A stretch of DNA of 19,383 bases from positions 1 to 19,383 of the forward strand of contig JAKLQR010000231.1 in assembly GCA_022013235.1 (NCBI GenBank), in the 5' to 3' direction. Below the pieces are notes generated by a model. That model saw nothing but the letters and a program-made list of their open reading frames with translations. It was not told the DNA's origin and searched no databases. Position 1 is the first letter of the stretch. The number at the start of each line of letters is the position of its first letter. This document shows, one piece after another, positions 1-5,949 of this stretch. This DNA comes from Thermodesulfovibrionales bacterium (GTDB lineage Bacteria; Nitrospirota; Thermodesulfovibrionia; Thermodesulfovibrionales; SM23-35). The translations under genes and the position numbers were made by a program.

Positions 1-804
1 AATGAACCGTATCCCTGCAACCAGACCTGCGTATCCCGGAGTATTCAGAGTTCCTGCCTCATATTTGTCGGGTGGGAAATCAGGATGTATTGTCATTTCC
101 GACTGACTGCCGGTGCCGCCGCGCATGAAGGAGTCCAGATCATCTGCATTCTTTATAATCAGGGCGCCGGTGCCCTGAGGGCCGAAGAGATGCTTGTGTC
201 CGGTAACCGCGAGAAAATCGAATGGTGTTGCTTTCAGGTCTATTCTCAGTGCTCCGGCTCCCTGTGCGCCGTCAACAAGCATTTTTACTCCGGCTTCTTG
301 TGCAGCCTGATATATGCCCTGCAAATCCATCGTTGTACCGGTGACATTAGAGGCAGAAGTGACGACAATGAGACTTGTGTCTTCAGTAATGGCTTCCTTT
401 ATCTGTCCCGGATGGACCACACCATTTCCATCCGCCCTTAAGATGTGTAAACGGATGATGCCCTTGTTGTGCAGATGATTCAGGGGTCTCAGTACAGAAT
501 TATGTTCCATCGAGGTGGTTATGACTTCGCCGCCGTTCTTCAGCCCCCCATAGAGGGCGAGATTCAATGCTTCGGTTGCATTTTTTGTCAGGACGATATT
601 TTCCGTTTCAGGGAAGTTGAATAATTCACCAAGGATTTCACGGCATGAATAAATGATCTCGGCAGCCTTCACCGAAAGTGTGTGTCCGGATCTTCCGGGA
701 TTCGCGTTTGCGTGTTCGAGACAGTCGCATATGGCGTGCGAAACAGTCCCAGGCTTCCTCCCTGATGTTGCAGCGTTGTCAAAGTAGATAACTTTTGTAG
801 CCAT
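1..804 (-). CDS. Cysteine desulfurase-like class V aminotransferase (partial, 3' end off window)
   Basis: A PLP-dependent class V aminotransferase of the cysteine desulfurase family, probably mobilising sulfur or selenium from cysteine or selenocysteine. The ATG at 804 opens a frame without stops to position 1 (268 codons); the C-terminus lies outside the window. Visible landmarks are the N-terminal YFDNAATSGRKP, the TKNATEALN segment, the SMEHNS histidine, the DGAQGAG segment and GHKHLFGPQGTGAL, in which Lys204 should form the PLP Schiff base. EAGTLNTPGYAGL follows, as in the NifS/SufS-like subfamily. The active-site Cys loop, which would separate desulfurase from selenocysteine lyase, is not in the window. 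It is the last visible gene of the selenium operon, 20 nt after yedF. In that context a role as Se/S donor for SelD or YedF is plausible but inferred. Confidence 0.88.
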   Translation of the reverse strand, partial: MATKVIYFDNAATSGRKPGTVSHAICDCLEHANANPGRSGHTLSVKAAEIIYSCREILGELFNFPETENIVLTKNATEALNLALYGGLKNGGEVITTSMEHNSVLRPLNHLHNKGIIRLHILRADGNGVVHPGQIKEAITEDTSLIVVTSASNVTGTTMDLQGIYQAAQEAGVKMLVDGAQGAGALRIDLKATPFDFLAVTGHKHLFGPQGTGALIIKNADDLDSFMRGGTGSQSEMTIHPDFPPDKYEAGTLNTPGYAGLVAGIRFI

Positions 805-824
805 AACCAAGCTTGGCATGGACC

Positions 825-1436
825 CTATAGGGTTATTACTTTAGAAGACTTCAGCATGGTTTCCGATATATCGTACATATTGGATATTTTTCCGACGCCG
901 ATTTGTTCTTTGAGGTTAAAATAACTGAGACAGGTACCGCAAACCAGCATTTCTATCCCTTTCTCTTCTAATTCTTTCAGATAGGGAAGGGTTGCCGCCT
1001 CTTTCACCGTCAGCTTTACCCCGCTGTTCATGAAACAGATGGTTTTCGGTTGCACAGAGAGGTCTTTTATGGTCGTGATAAAAGCCTTCATAAGGTTTGT
1101 TCCCAGTTCATCGCTCCCATGTCCGATGCGGTCTTTATTAATGAAAAGAGCAGACCCGGCTCCCGAGGGAACTGCACATGGATGGTCTTCAGGTTTAATC
1201 CCTGACGAGACACTGCCTGCTGTTTCCTTTGTATGAACAAAAAAATCATTTCCTCTGGTCTCGACTTTCTCAACAGTAACGCCGGAATTCTCAAGAAATC
1301 TTATAACATTATCCCTTGATGCCTCATTGTCGATAATAACAACCAAAGAAGACCCTTTTGCCTGCTCAAGGGCTTCCTTTGTTTTTAAAACAGGCTGAGG
1401 ACATGGCAATCCTCTTGCATCAATCTGATAAGCCAT
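825..1436 (-). CDS. yedF: YedF, sulfurtransferase-like selenium metabolism protein
   Basis: A 203-residue two-domain protein. Residues 1-72 are a TusA/SirA-like fold with the signature ARGLPCPQPVL, where Cys12 is the expected persulfide/perselenide carrier. Residues ~95-203 are a DsrE-like domain with a CGTC pair (Cys167, Cys170) in MLVCGTCLSYFNLKEQIGVG. This architecture is that of the YedF family tied to selenium metabolism by its co-occurrence with selD; its exact reaction is not established. A purine-rich Shine-Dalgarno sequence (GAGGAGG, complement of 1443-1449) precedes the ATG at 1436. The gene lies 15 nt after the DUF3343 gene and 20 nt before the cysteine desulfurase-like gene, so it is almost certainly cotranscribed. 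A role in binding and passing on selenium between desulfurase and SelD is inference from domains and neighbours. Confidence 0.93.
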   Translation of the reverse strand: MAYQIDARGLPCPQPVLKTKEALEQAKGSSLVVIIDNEASRDNVIRFLENSGVTVEKVETRGNDFFVHTKETAGSVSSGIKPEDHPCAVPSGAGSALFINKDRIGHGSDELGTNLMKAFITTIKDLSVQPKTICFMNSGVKLTVKEAATLPYLKELEEKGIEMLVCGTCLSYFNLKEQIGVGKISNMYDISETMLKSSKVITL

Positions 1437-1451
1437 ACCTTGCCTCCTCTT

Positions 1452-1718
1452 CTATACAAATGTAAATTTGTTTTTCCTCTCTTTATCATCGTCTCTTTCC
1501 CAGCGGTAGATATGTTCTACTTGTACATCATGCTCCCTGAGAATTTTATCAGCCATATCTCTCTCGTCCCACGGTACCTTACAGCAGAACCCGCATTCTG
1601 AACTGAATTCACGGGGAACGGGGATTGTCTCGACGGTTTTTCCGTTTTTCTCAAGGACTTTTTTGGCTTTAAGCGCGAAATGCGTGTTATGAAAGGTTAT
1701 GACTGCATATACTGTCAT
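1452..1718 (-). CDS. DUF3343 (putative Se/S carrier-like) protein
   Basis: A small soluble protein of 88 residues matching the DUF3343 family by its N-terminal pattern (YAVITFHNTHFALKAKKVLEK) and the Cys-rich ECGFCCKVPW motif (Cys42, Cys45, Cys46). The family is regarded as a putative selenium/sulfur carrier because it recurs beside yedF and selD; its biochemistry is unproven. The fold looks like one small alpha/beta domain with a charged tail. The ATG at 1718 lies 6 nt after the selD stop, and the stop (TAG) is 15 nt before yedF. Three closely spaced cysteines would suit persulfide or perselenide binding. Confidence 0.88.
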   Translation of the reverse strand: MTVYAVITFHNTHFALKAKKVLEKNGKTVETIPVPREFSSECGFCCKVPWDERDMADKILREHDVQVEHIYRWERDDDKERKNKFTFV

Positions 1719-1724
1719 GAATAT

Positions 1725-2768
1725 TTACCGTATCTGGATGACTCCCGACGGTTCAGAGATCACCTCTCCTATAACGTGTGCTGCGGGAGTTTCCCTTTCA
1801 AGAAGTCTCTGGACAAGAGTATGAATTTTTTGTGCAGGAACAGAGATGAGAAGACCGCCTGATGTCTGCGCATCCGAAAAGAGATCCAAAAGAATAGGAT
1901 TTATAGAAGGGCTGATGTCGAGATGATGAGCACAGAATTTACGGTTCAGGTGACTTCCGGCCGGAATCATTCCCATCACGGCAAAATCTTTGGCCTCGGG
2001 GATAACCGGGACTTTATCTGCATAAATGCGCATACCGACGTTGCTTGCCTTCGCCATTTCGAGCGCATGTCCGATAAGGCCGAACCCCGTTATATCGGTA
2101 CAGGCATTCACGCCTGTTTCAGACATGACTTCCGCTGCATCTTTGTTCAGGGTTGCCATCAAATCAGTCAGTACGCTGGTCGTCCAATCATCAAGGAGAC
2201 GTCCCTTCAATGCGGTAGCAAGCACACCGGTGCCCAAAGGTTTGGTGAGAACAAGCATATCTCCCGGTCTGGCTCCGGAATTTGTCAGGAAATGCTCCGG
2301 ATGCACAATACCGGTTACGGAAAGTCCGTATTTAAGCTCCGGATCTTCCACGCTATGTCCGCCAACCATAACAGCCCCGGCTTTATGAATGACATCAAGT
2401 CCTCCTTCAAGAATTGACCGGAGAACCGACTTGTCCATGTCTTTGATAGGAAAGCAGACGATATTCATTGCTGTCAGAGGCTTCCCTCCCATAGAATACA
2501 CATCGCTTAATGAATTCGCGGCAGCGATCCGGCCAAAATCATAGGGATCATTCACTATAGGCGTGAAGAAATCAAGGGTCTGTATCAGCGCTATTTCGGA
2601 GGTTAGGCGGTATACTCCTGCATCATCGGATGTTTCAATGCCGACAAGAAGGTTCGGATCCTTTCTGACATGCAGACCATCGAGTATCTCTGATAAGTCA
2701 CCCGGACTTATCTTTGAAGCTCAACCGGCAGCGCGTGCTTTTTCTGCTAATTTTGGTGAAGTCTCCAT
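1725..2768 (-). CDS. selD: Selenide, water dikinase SelD, a predicted selenoprotein (UGA codon 16)
   Basis: SelD makes selenophosphate from selenide and ATP. The frame must be read through an in-frame TGA (complement of 2721-2723). From the ATG at 2768 it runs METSPKLAEKARAAG-U-ASKISPGDLSE, then continues without interruption to TAA at 1725, giving 347 residues, the usual length of the family. Sec16 and Lys19 occupy the positions of the catalytic Cys17 and Lys20 of E. coli SelD. The metal/ATP-binding segments GIETSDDAGVYRL, DFFTPIVNDPYDFGRIAAANSLSDVYSMGG and VGGHSVEDPELKYGLSVTG are all present. A perfect hairpin sits just after the TGA. The GTG at 2555, inside the TPIVNDPYDF motif, is not the real start; using it would remove the catalytic residues. 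The ATG is 5 nt after the activase stop. Sec in SelD is known in other bacteria. Decoding here needs SelA, SelB and a tRNA-Sec, which are not intact in this window. Confidence 0.95.
2692..2712 (-). promoter_or_regulatory. Bacterial SECIS-like hairpin downstream of the selD UGA
   Basis: Reading the minus strand, eight bases after the TGA comes GATAAGTC, a 5-nt loop CGGGT, then GACTTATC: a perfect 8-bp stem. The loop starts 17 nt after the UGA and has G as its second base, which matches the general bacterial SECIS form (short stem, small G-containing loop, about 16-37 nt from UGA). It lies within the coding sequence, as expected in bacteria. Recognition by SelB is inferred. Confidence 0.75.
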
Positions 2769-2773
2769 CGAAA

Positions 2774-3517
2774 TTATATCTCCGCATAGAGCGCCGCGCC
2801 ATACGCGGCGTGTATATAGGGATTTTCATGAACATAAAGCGTTTTTTGTAATCGTTCTTCCAGTATCCTCCTGAGACATGGGTTACGGGCGCATCCTCCT
2901 GCGAAAACAATGTCATCCTGAATATCTATCCGCTTTACCATAGATATGACTTTACTCGCAATCGAATCATGGATGGAATACGCAATTACTTCCCTCTTTT
3001 CACCTTTTGCAATGAGACTGATAACCTCAGATTCAGCAAAAACCGTACACATGCTGTTTATTTTAACATTACCGTTCCTGCTGTTGCAGGAAGCCCCGAA
3101 ATGATCAAGATCATATCCGAGCGCTCTGGACATGATCTCGATAAATCTCCCCGTTCCTGCTGCACAACGATCGTTCATCTCAAAATTCACGACTGATCCC
3201 TGACCTGAGAGACTAATTACCTTAGTGTCCTGTCCCCCTATATCGATAATTGTCCTGCAACGGGGGAAAACTGCCTTTACCCCTTTTGCTACCGCTTTTA
3301 TTTCCGTTATCGTCCTGATATCACCGAATACTTCAAGCAAATATCTTCCATACCCTGTGGCGACAATCTTTTCCGGCCGGTTTACCGTAAGGAGTTCTTT
3401 GCATACCGACAACGGATTATGTCCCGTCTCTCTCTTTTTGAAATCGAGGATTGAATTATCCTCAAGGAGCACATATTTGATGTACCTTGAACCGATGTCG
3501 ATACCGCCAATCCTCAC
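2774..3517 (-). CDS. Acyl-CoA dehydratase activase-like ATPase (BadF/HgdC/YjiL family)
   Basis: An ASKHA-fold ATPase of 247 residues that hydrolyses ATP to push an electron onto a partner HgdB-type iron-sulfur protein. Evidence is the N-terminal phosphate loop GGIDIGSRYIKYVLLED, the second phosphate motif IDIGGQDTK (91-99), FEMNDRCAAGTGRF with Cys118 and INSMCTVFAESE with Cys157. Those two cysteines bind the dimer-bridging [4Fe-4S] cluster in this family. FAGGCARNPCLRR near the C-terminus is the adenosine site. The GTG start at 3517 overlaps the stop of the upstream reductase gene (GTGA), implying translational coupling and a dedicated partner. The pairing resembles E. coli YjiL with YjiM. 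selD starts 5 nt downstream. Confidence 0.92.
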   Translation of the reverse strand: MRIGGIDIGSRYIKYVLLEDNSILDFKKRETGHNPLSVCKELLTVNRPEKIVATGYGRYLLEVFGDIRTITEIKAVAKGVKAVFPRCRTIIDIGGQDTKVISLSGQGSVVNFEMNDRCAAGTGRFIEIMSRALGYDLDHFGASCNSRNGNVKINSMCTVFAESEVISLIAKGEKREVIAYSIHDSIASKVISMVKRIDIQDDIVFAGGCARNPCLRRILEERLQKTLYVHENPYIHAAYGAALYAEI

Positions 3518-4809
3518 ACTCTTGCGCCTTTCCCCATCATCTCAAGGAATGCTTCTATCCTTGTCTTAAGCTGTCCCATGTCTTCCATACTGTAATCTGT
3601 TTCGATGCGCAGCAATGGCATTTTTATTTTCTCTGCAACTTTCTTGACCTTTGTCGCTTCAATCATATAGGGCGTACAGAACTGAATGGCATAGTGAAGA
3701 ATGCCGTCTGCTTTTACTCTCTTCGCAATGGTTTCGATATCAGTGAGCCGCTCGTCATTAGGAGTAAAGCAGGCACAGTTTATAGTGAGATAGCGGTCTG
3801 CGATATTCCGCAATCCCTCATTCAGAGAGGAAAAGTTTTCATCCATGAGTGACGCAAAGTTCCTCTCCCCTACGCATGACTCTTCACCGACTATCGTTGC
3901 GCCGCTTCCTTCAACAATTGCATGTATCTTCCAGTTCGGAATCGCCATAGGCGAACCGGAGATTAGAATTCTTGGACTCCCCTTCGCTGAAACTCCTTTG
4001 CCTGTTTTGACCCTTTCCGTCAGTTCATCACAGAGTTCATTCACCTTTGCTGTAAATCGAAGCGGATCATCATAGAAGGCAACCTGATTCACTAGCAGGG
4101 CGTCAAGCCCTGAAATGGGCGAAGGGTCTGCCGAACGGAGAGAAGCCAGACGTTGAAGCGCTTTTCTCTTTTCATTCACAACCTTTGATGCTTCTTTGAG
4201 CTTTTCGGGAGTTATCTTTTTGCCGCTTATTTCTTCAAGTTTTGCAGAGAATCGTTGAACCTCATTTAACCAAAGGGCTTTGTCGTCTTGACCCTTTTTA
4301 TTTGGGATTTCCATGACATAAACCTTCCCGTTCATCATTTCATCAAACAGTTCATAGGCCTTTTTCTTTCCGTCGCAGGTTGTCTCGCCAACGATAAGAT
4401 CGGCAGTCTGGACATAGGGGCAGAGTCCGGCAAGTTTGAATCCCATGAATGCCTTGATGAGCGCACAGGTATTCCTGGGGATGTATTTCTCTGCCTCGTC
4501 AGTACCTACATCGGCGCCGGCACAAAGACCGATACAAACGCCGTCCACGGCAAGGATTAATTCTTCGGGCACATACACACAGAAGGTGCCGATGACTTTT
4601 CTTCCCTGTTTCTTTGCTTCGACAATTTCTTCTATCCTGAGGCCATGCACTTCAGATATCACGAAATCGAAGTATTTCATGCCTTCCGGTCGGTTTTTCT
4701 GTGAAAGATAAATGTTCGTATACGCATCCGAGAGAACACCCAGTAGCCCGTCATGGGCATCAAGGTTTATCTCAAGATCACTCCACATCTGCTTATAATC
4801 CTTGGACAT
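3514..4809 (-). CDS. Double-cubane-cluster reductase, 2-hydroxyacyl-CoA dehydratase (HgdB/YjiM) family
   Basis: A 431-residue protein of the HgdB/FldB/YjiM superfamily. Cysteines are spread over both halves: Cys77 (IGTFCVYVPEEL), Cys92 and Cys96, Cys115, Cys130 (LCPYVQTADLIVGETTCDGKKK) and Cys145, then GEESCVGERNF, INCACF and QFCTPYMIEATK. A single subunit coded directly with an activase, with no second dehydratase subunit or CoA-transferase, fits the double-cubane [8Fe-9S] reductases rather than a true hydroxyacyl-CoA dehydratase. Such enzymes reduce small molecules at very low potential; natural substrates are poorly known. It is the first gene of the operon, with a strong Shine-Dalgarno sequence (GGAGGA, complement of 4815-4820) before the ATG at 4809. 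Its place upstream of selD suggests a selenium-related substrate, but that is inference. Confidence 0.88.
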   Translation of the reverse strand: MSKDYKQMWSDLEINLDAHDGLLGVLSDAYTNIYLSQKNRPEGMKYFDFVISEVHGLRIEEIVEAKKQGRKVIGTFCVYVPEELILAVDGVCIGLCAGADVGTDEAEKYIPRNTCALIKAFMGFKLAGLCPYVQTADLIVGETTCDGKKKAYELFDEMMNGKVYVMEIPNKKGQDDKALWLNEVQRFSAKLEEISGKKITPEKLKEASKVVNEKRKALQRLASLRSADPSPISGLDALLVNQVAFYDDPLRFTAKVNELCDELTERVKTGKGVSAKGSPRILISGSPMAIPNWKIHAIVEGSGATIVGEESCVGERNFASLMDENFSSLNEGLRNIADRYLTINCACFTPNDERLTDIETIAKRVKADGILHYAIQFCTPYMIEATKVKKVAEKIKMPLLRIETDYSMEDMGQLKTRIEAFLEMMGKGARV

Positions 4810-4839
4810 ATAAATCCTCCTTTAAAAATATTGTCTAAG

Positions 4840-4853
4840 TTGTGGTTACACAA
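4840..4853. promoter_or_regulatory. Candidate CRP/FNR-type operator upstream of the selenium operon
   Basis: TTGTG-GTTA-CACAA is a perfect 5-4-5 inverted repeat, the same spacing as FNR sites (TTGAT-N4-ATCAA) and similar to HcpR- and Rex-like half sites. It lies 31 bases upstream of the ATG at 4809 and just upstream of the Shine-Dalgarno sequence, in a very AT-rich region. No convincing promoter boxes could be fixed relative to it, so activator versus repressor cannot be judged. A short palindrome in AT-rich DNA may occur by chance. Confidence 0.35.
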
Positions 4854-4992
4854 AAGGATATTATTCTATTGTAAACATAATTAATCATGATAATTAAAAT
4901 AGATAATAACTATATATCAGAAGATACGCATAGAATTAAGAGATGTTATTAATAAATTAAATATATTATTCACATGATATAGATATAATCAA

Positions 4993-5020
4993 TTAGACTT
5001 ATCGATCTATTAAATATAAT
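4993..5020 (+). promoter_or_regulatory. Promoter of the tRNA gene
   Basis: TTAGAC at 4993-4998 and a perfect TATAAT at 5015-5020 are separated by 16 nt. The predicted start is near 5027, a few bases before the mature tRNA 5' end at 5030. This is a good sigma-70-like promoter in an otherwise AT-rich stretch and suggests that the tRNA gene is expressed. Confidence 0.6.
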
Positions 5021-5029
5021 AATTCAACT

Positions 5030-5124
5030 GAGGGGTAGGGGGCTGGCGCCTCACCTGGTCTGCAAAACCAGTGCATGGGTGAAAAAGAGCTCATGGTGGG
5101 TTCGATTCCCACTTCCCTTCTCCA
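5030..5124 (+). tRNA. tRNA-Cys (GCA) with a selenocysteine-tRNA-like body
   Basis: The gene folds as follows. Acceptor 5' strand is 5030-5037 with 3' strand 5113-5120: six firm pairs, then a U-U mismatch or bulge and an A-U pair. The D arm is GGGGC-TGGC-GCCTC (5039-5052), with a 4-nt D loop. The anticodon arm is CTGGT-CTGCAAA-ACCAG (5055-5071), anticodon GCA at 5062-5064. The variable arm has a 7-bp stem (5074-5080 with 5089-5095). The T arm is GTGGG-TTCGATT-CCCAC (5096-5112). Discriminator is U73 (5121), with an encoded CCA. The short D loop, long variable arm and extended acceptor belong to tRNA-Sec. The GCA anticodon and U73 are Cys identity elements; tRNA-Sec would have UCA and usually G73. 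The anticodon loop differs from the usual tRNA-Sec loop CTTCAAA by one base. Minor cysteine tRNAs that mimic tRNA-Sec have been described from metagenomic searches; this appears to be one. Charging by CysRS is inferred. Confidence 0.85.
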
Positions 5125-5148
5125 AAAACTTATCTTCAAGCGAAAATC

Positions 5149-5232
5149 ATGCCTTACAGAATCCTCGGAACAGCAGGACATATCGACCATGGCAAGAGCG
5201 CTCTTGTGAAAAGCCCTCACCGTTATAGATCC
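5149..5232 (+). pseudogene. selB: selB 5' remnant (frameshifted, truncated)
   Basis: The ATG at 5149 starts MPYRILGTAGHIDHGKSALV, the N-terminus and P-loop of the Sec-specific elongation factor SelB. The frame then breaks near 5206-5210 (an A-run, GTGAAAAGCC). Removing one A restores KALTVIDPDR, the expected continuation up to about 5232. After that no frame shows the switch I motif (RGITI) or any later SelB domain, so more than 95% of the ~600-codon gene is missing. The gene starts 24 nt after the tRNA CCA, so this was probably once a selC-selB unit. A functional selB, if any, must lie elsewhere in the genome. Confidence 0.8.
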
Positions 5233-5354
5233 CGATCGTTGTTTGACCAGCAACGTGAACTCTTTGAGCCTTTTCACTTATGGCAAAATTTGACGTGGTT
5301 ATCTTTATCTGCATTTCTGGTTATAATGTATAAAAATGCATGGAGGTGCTCACT

Positions 5355-5825
5355 GTGTTTGTGCTTGACATACCGGGATACGGGCTGCTTGAACTTGAGC
5401 ATTTTGTAACTGACTTTTCGGGAACGCTCTCTGAGGATGGAATCATTATGCCCGGCGTTAAGGAAAAGCTGAATGAACTTGCCCGTAAGCTCAAAATCCA
5501 TGTATTAACTTCGGATACATTCGGACGCGCCAGGGAAGAACTGCAGGGAATAAATTGCATAGTCCATGTGCTTGAAGGTGAAGATCATACGGCGCAGAAG
5601 GAAAATTACGTGAAGGGCCTTGGCGCCGAAAGAGTCGCAGCGTTTGGAAACGGAAACAATGATTCACGGATGCTGAGAGCAGCAAAGCTCGGCATTGTTG
5701 TATGTCTCGGGGAGGGCTGTTCACGAAAGACATTCTGTGCATCGCAAATCTTCGTAGCGTCTCCCATCGATGCGATTGACCTTTTTCTCTATCCTAAAAG
5801 GCTTACTGCAACCCTGAGAGTCTAA
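5355..5825 (+). CDS. HAD-family hydrolase, soluble P-type-ATPase-like phosphatase
   Basis: A 156-residue single-domain HAD hydrolase. Motif I is VTDFSGTL (nucleophile Asp20). Like P-type ATPases (DKTGT) and unlike most HAD phosphatases it lacks the second acidic residue. Motif II is in VLTSD, and motifs III/IV lie around ENYVKGLGAERVAAFGNGNNDSRML, where the acidic residues should hold Mg2+. No membrane segment is present, so this is the stand-alone 'soluble P-type ATPase' group of unknown substrate. The GTG at 5355 is preferred because a strong GGAGGT (5342-5347) sits 7 nt upstream and the protein then begins MFVLDIPGYG as in homologues. The ATG at 5340 overlaps that site. The gene stands alone, with a TATAAT at 5322-5327 as a possible -10 box but no good -35 box. 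Confidence 0.8.
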   Translation: MFVLDIPGYGLLELEHFVTDFSGTLSEDGIIMPGVKEKLNELARKLKIHVLTSDTFGRAREELQGINCIVHVLEGEDHTAQKENYVKGLGAERVAAFGNGNNDSRMLRAAKLGIVVCLGEGCSRKTFCASQIFVASPIDAIDLFLYPKRLTATLRV

Positions 5826-5949
5826 CCCGGATTAGCCATGAATTTCCAAATAAATACGGCGGATACAGTATTTATTATCAGATATGAATGATAATGGCTC
5901 ACGAGAGATTATAGGGAAAGGCCTGGCTTCATCAGAGAAATTCTCGCGG

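Noticed and set aside
85..441. 118-codon open frame on the plus strand
   Set aside because: It is antisense to the cysteine desulfurase-like gene, whose translation shows the PLP-binding motif.
1923..2417. 164-codon open frame on the plus strand
   Set aside because: It is opposite selD, which has strong family motifs in its own frame; the plus-strand translation has no recognisable domain.
1725..2555. selD starting at the GTG at 2555
   Set aside because: The start would fall inside the conserved DFFTPIVNDPYDFG motif. The frame upstream reads as SelD without a break except for one TGA at the catalytic position.
4810..5029. AT-rich region as a replication origin or phage attachment site
   Set aside because: No DnaA-box cluster, no direct repeat of the tRNA 3' end and no integrase gene nearby were seen. 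The region is explained by divergent promoters.
5030..5124. Calling the tRNA a functional tRNA-Sec
   Set aside because: The anticodon is GCA, not UCA, and the discriminator is U rather than G. The loop boundaries are fixed by a clean 5-bp anticodon stem, so the anticodon cannot be shifted to UCA.
5290..5327. TTGACG with TATAAT as a promoter for the HAD hydrolase gene
   Set aside because: The spacer is 26 nt, far from the usual 16-18. Only the TATAAT remains a weak candidate.
5849..5876. 9-bp hairpin between the HAD gene and tonB as a bidirectional terminator
   Set aside because: The stem is almost entirely A-T with a 10-nt loop and no T-tract, so it is unlikely to terminate transcription.
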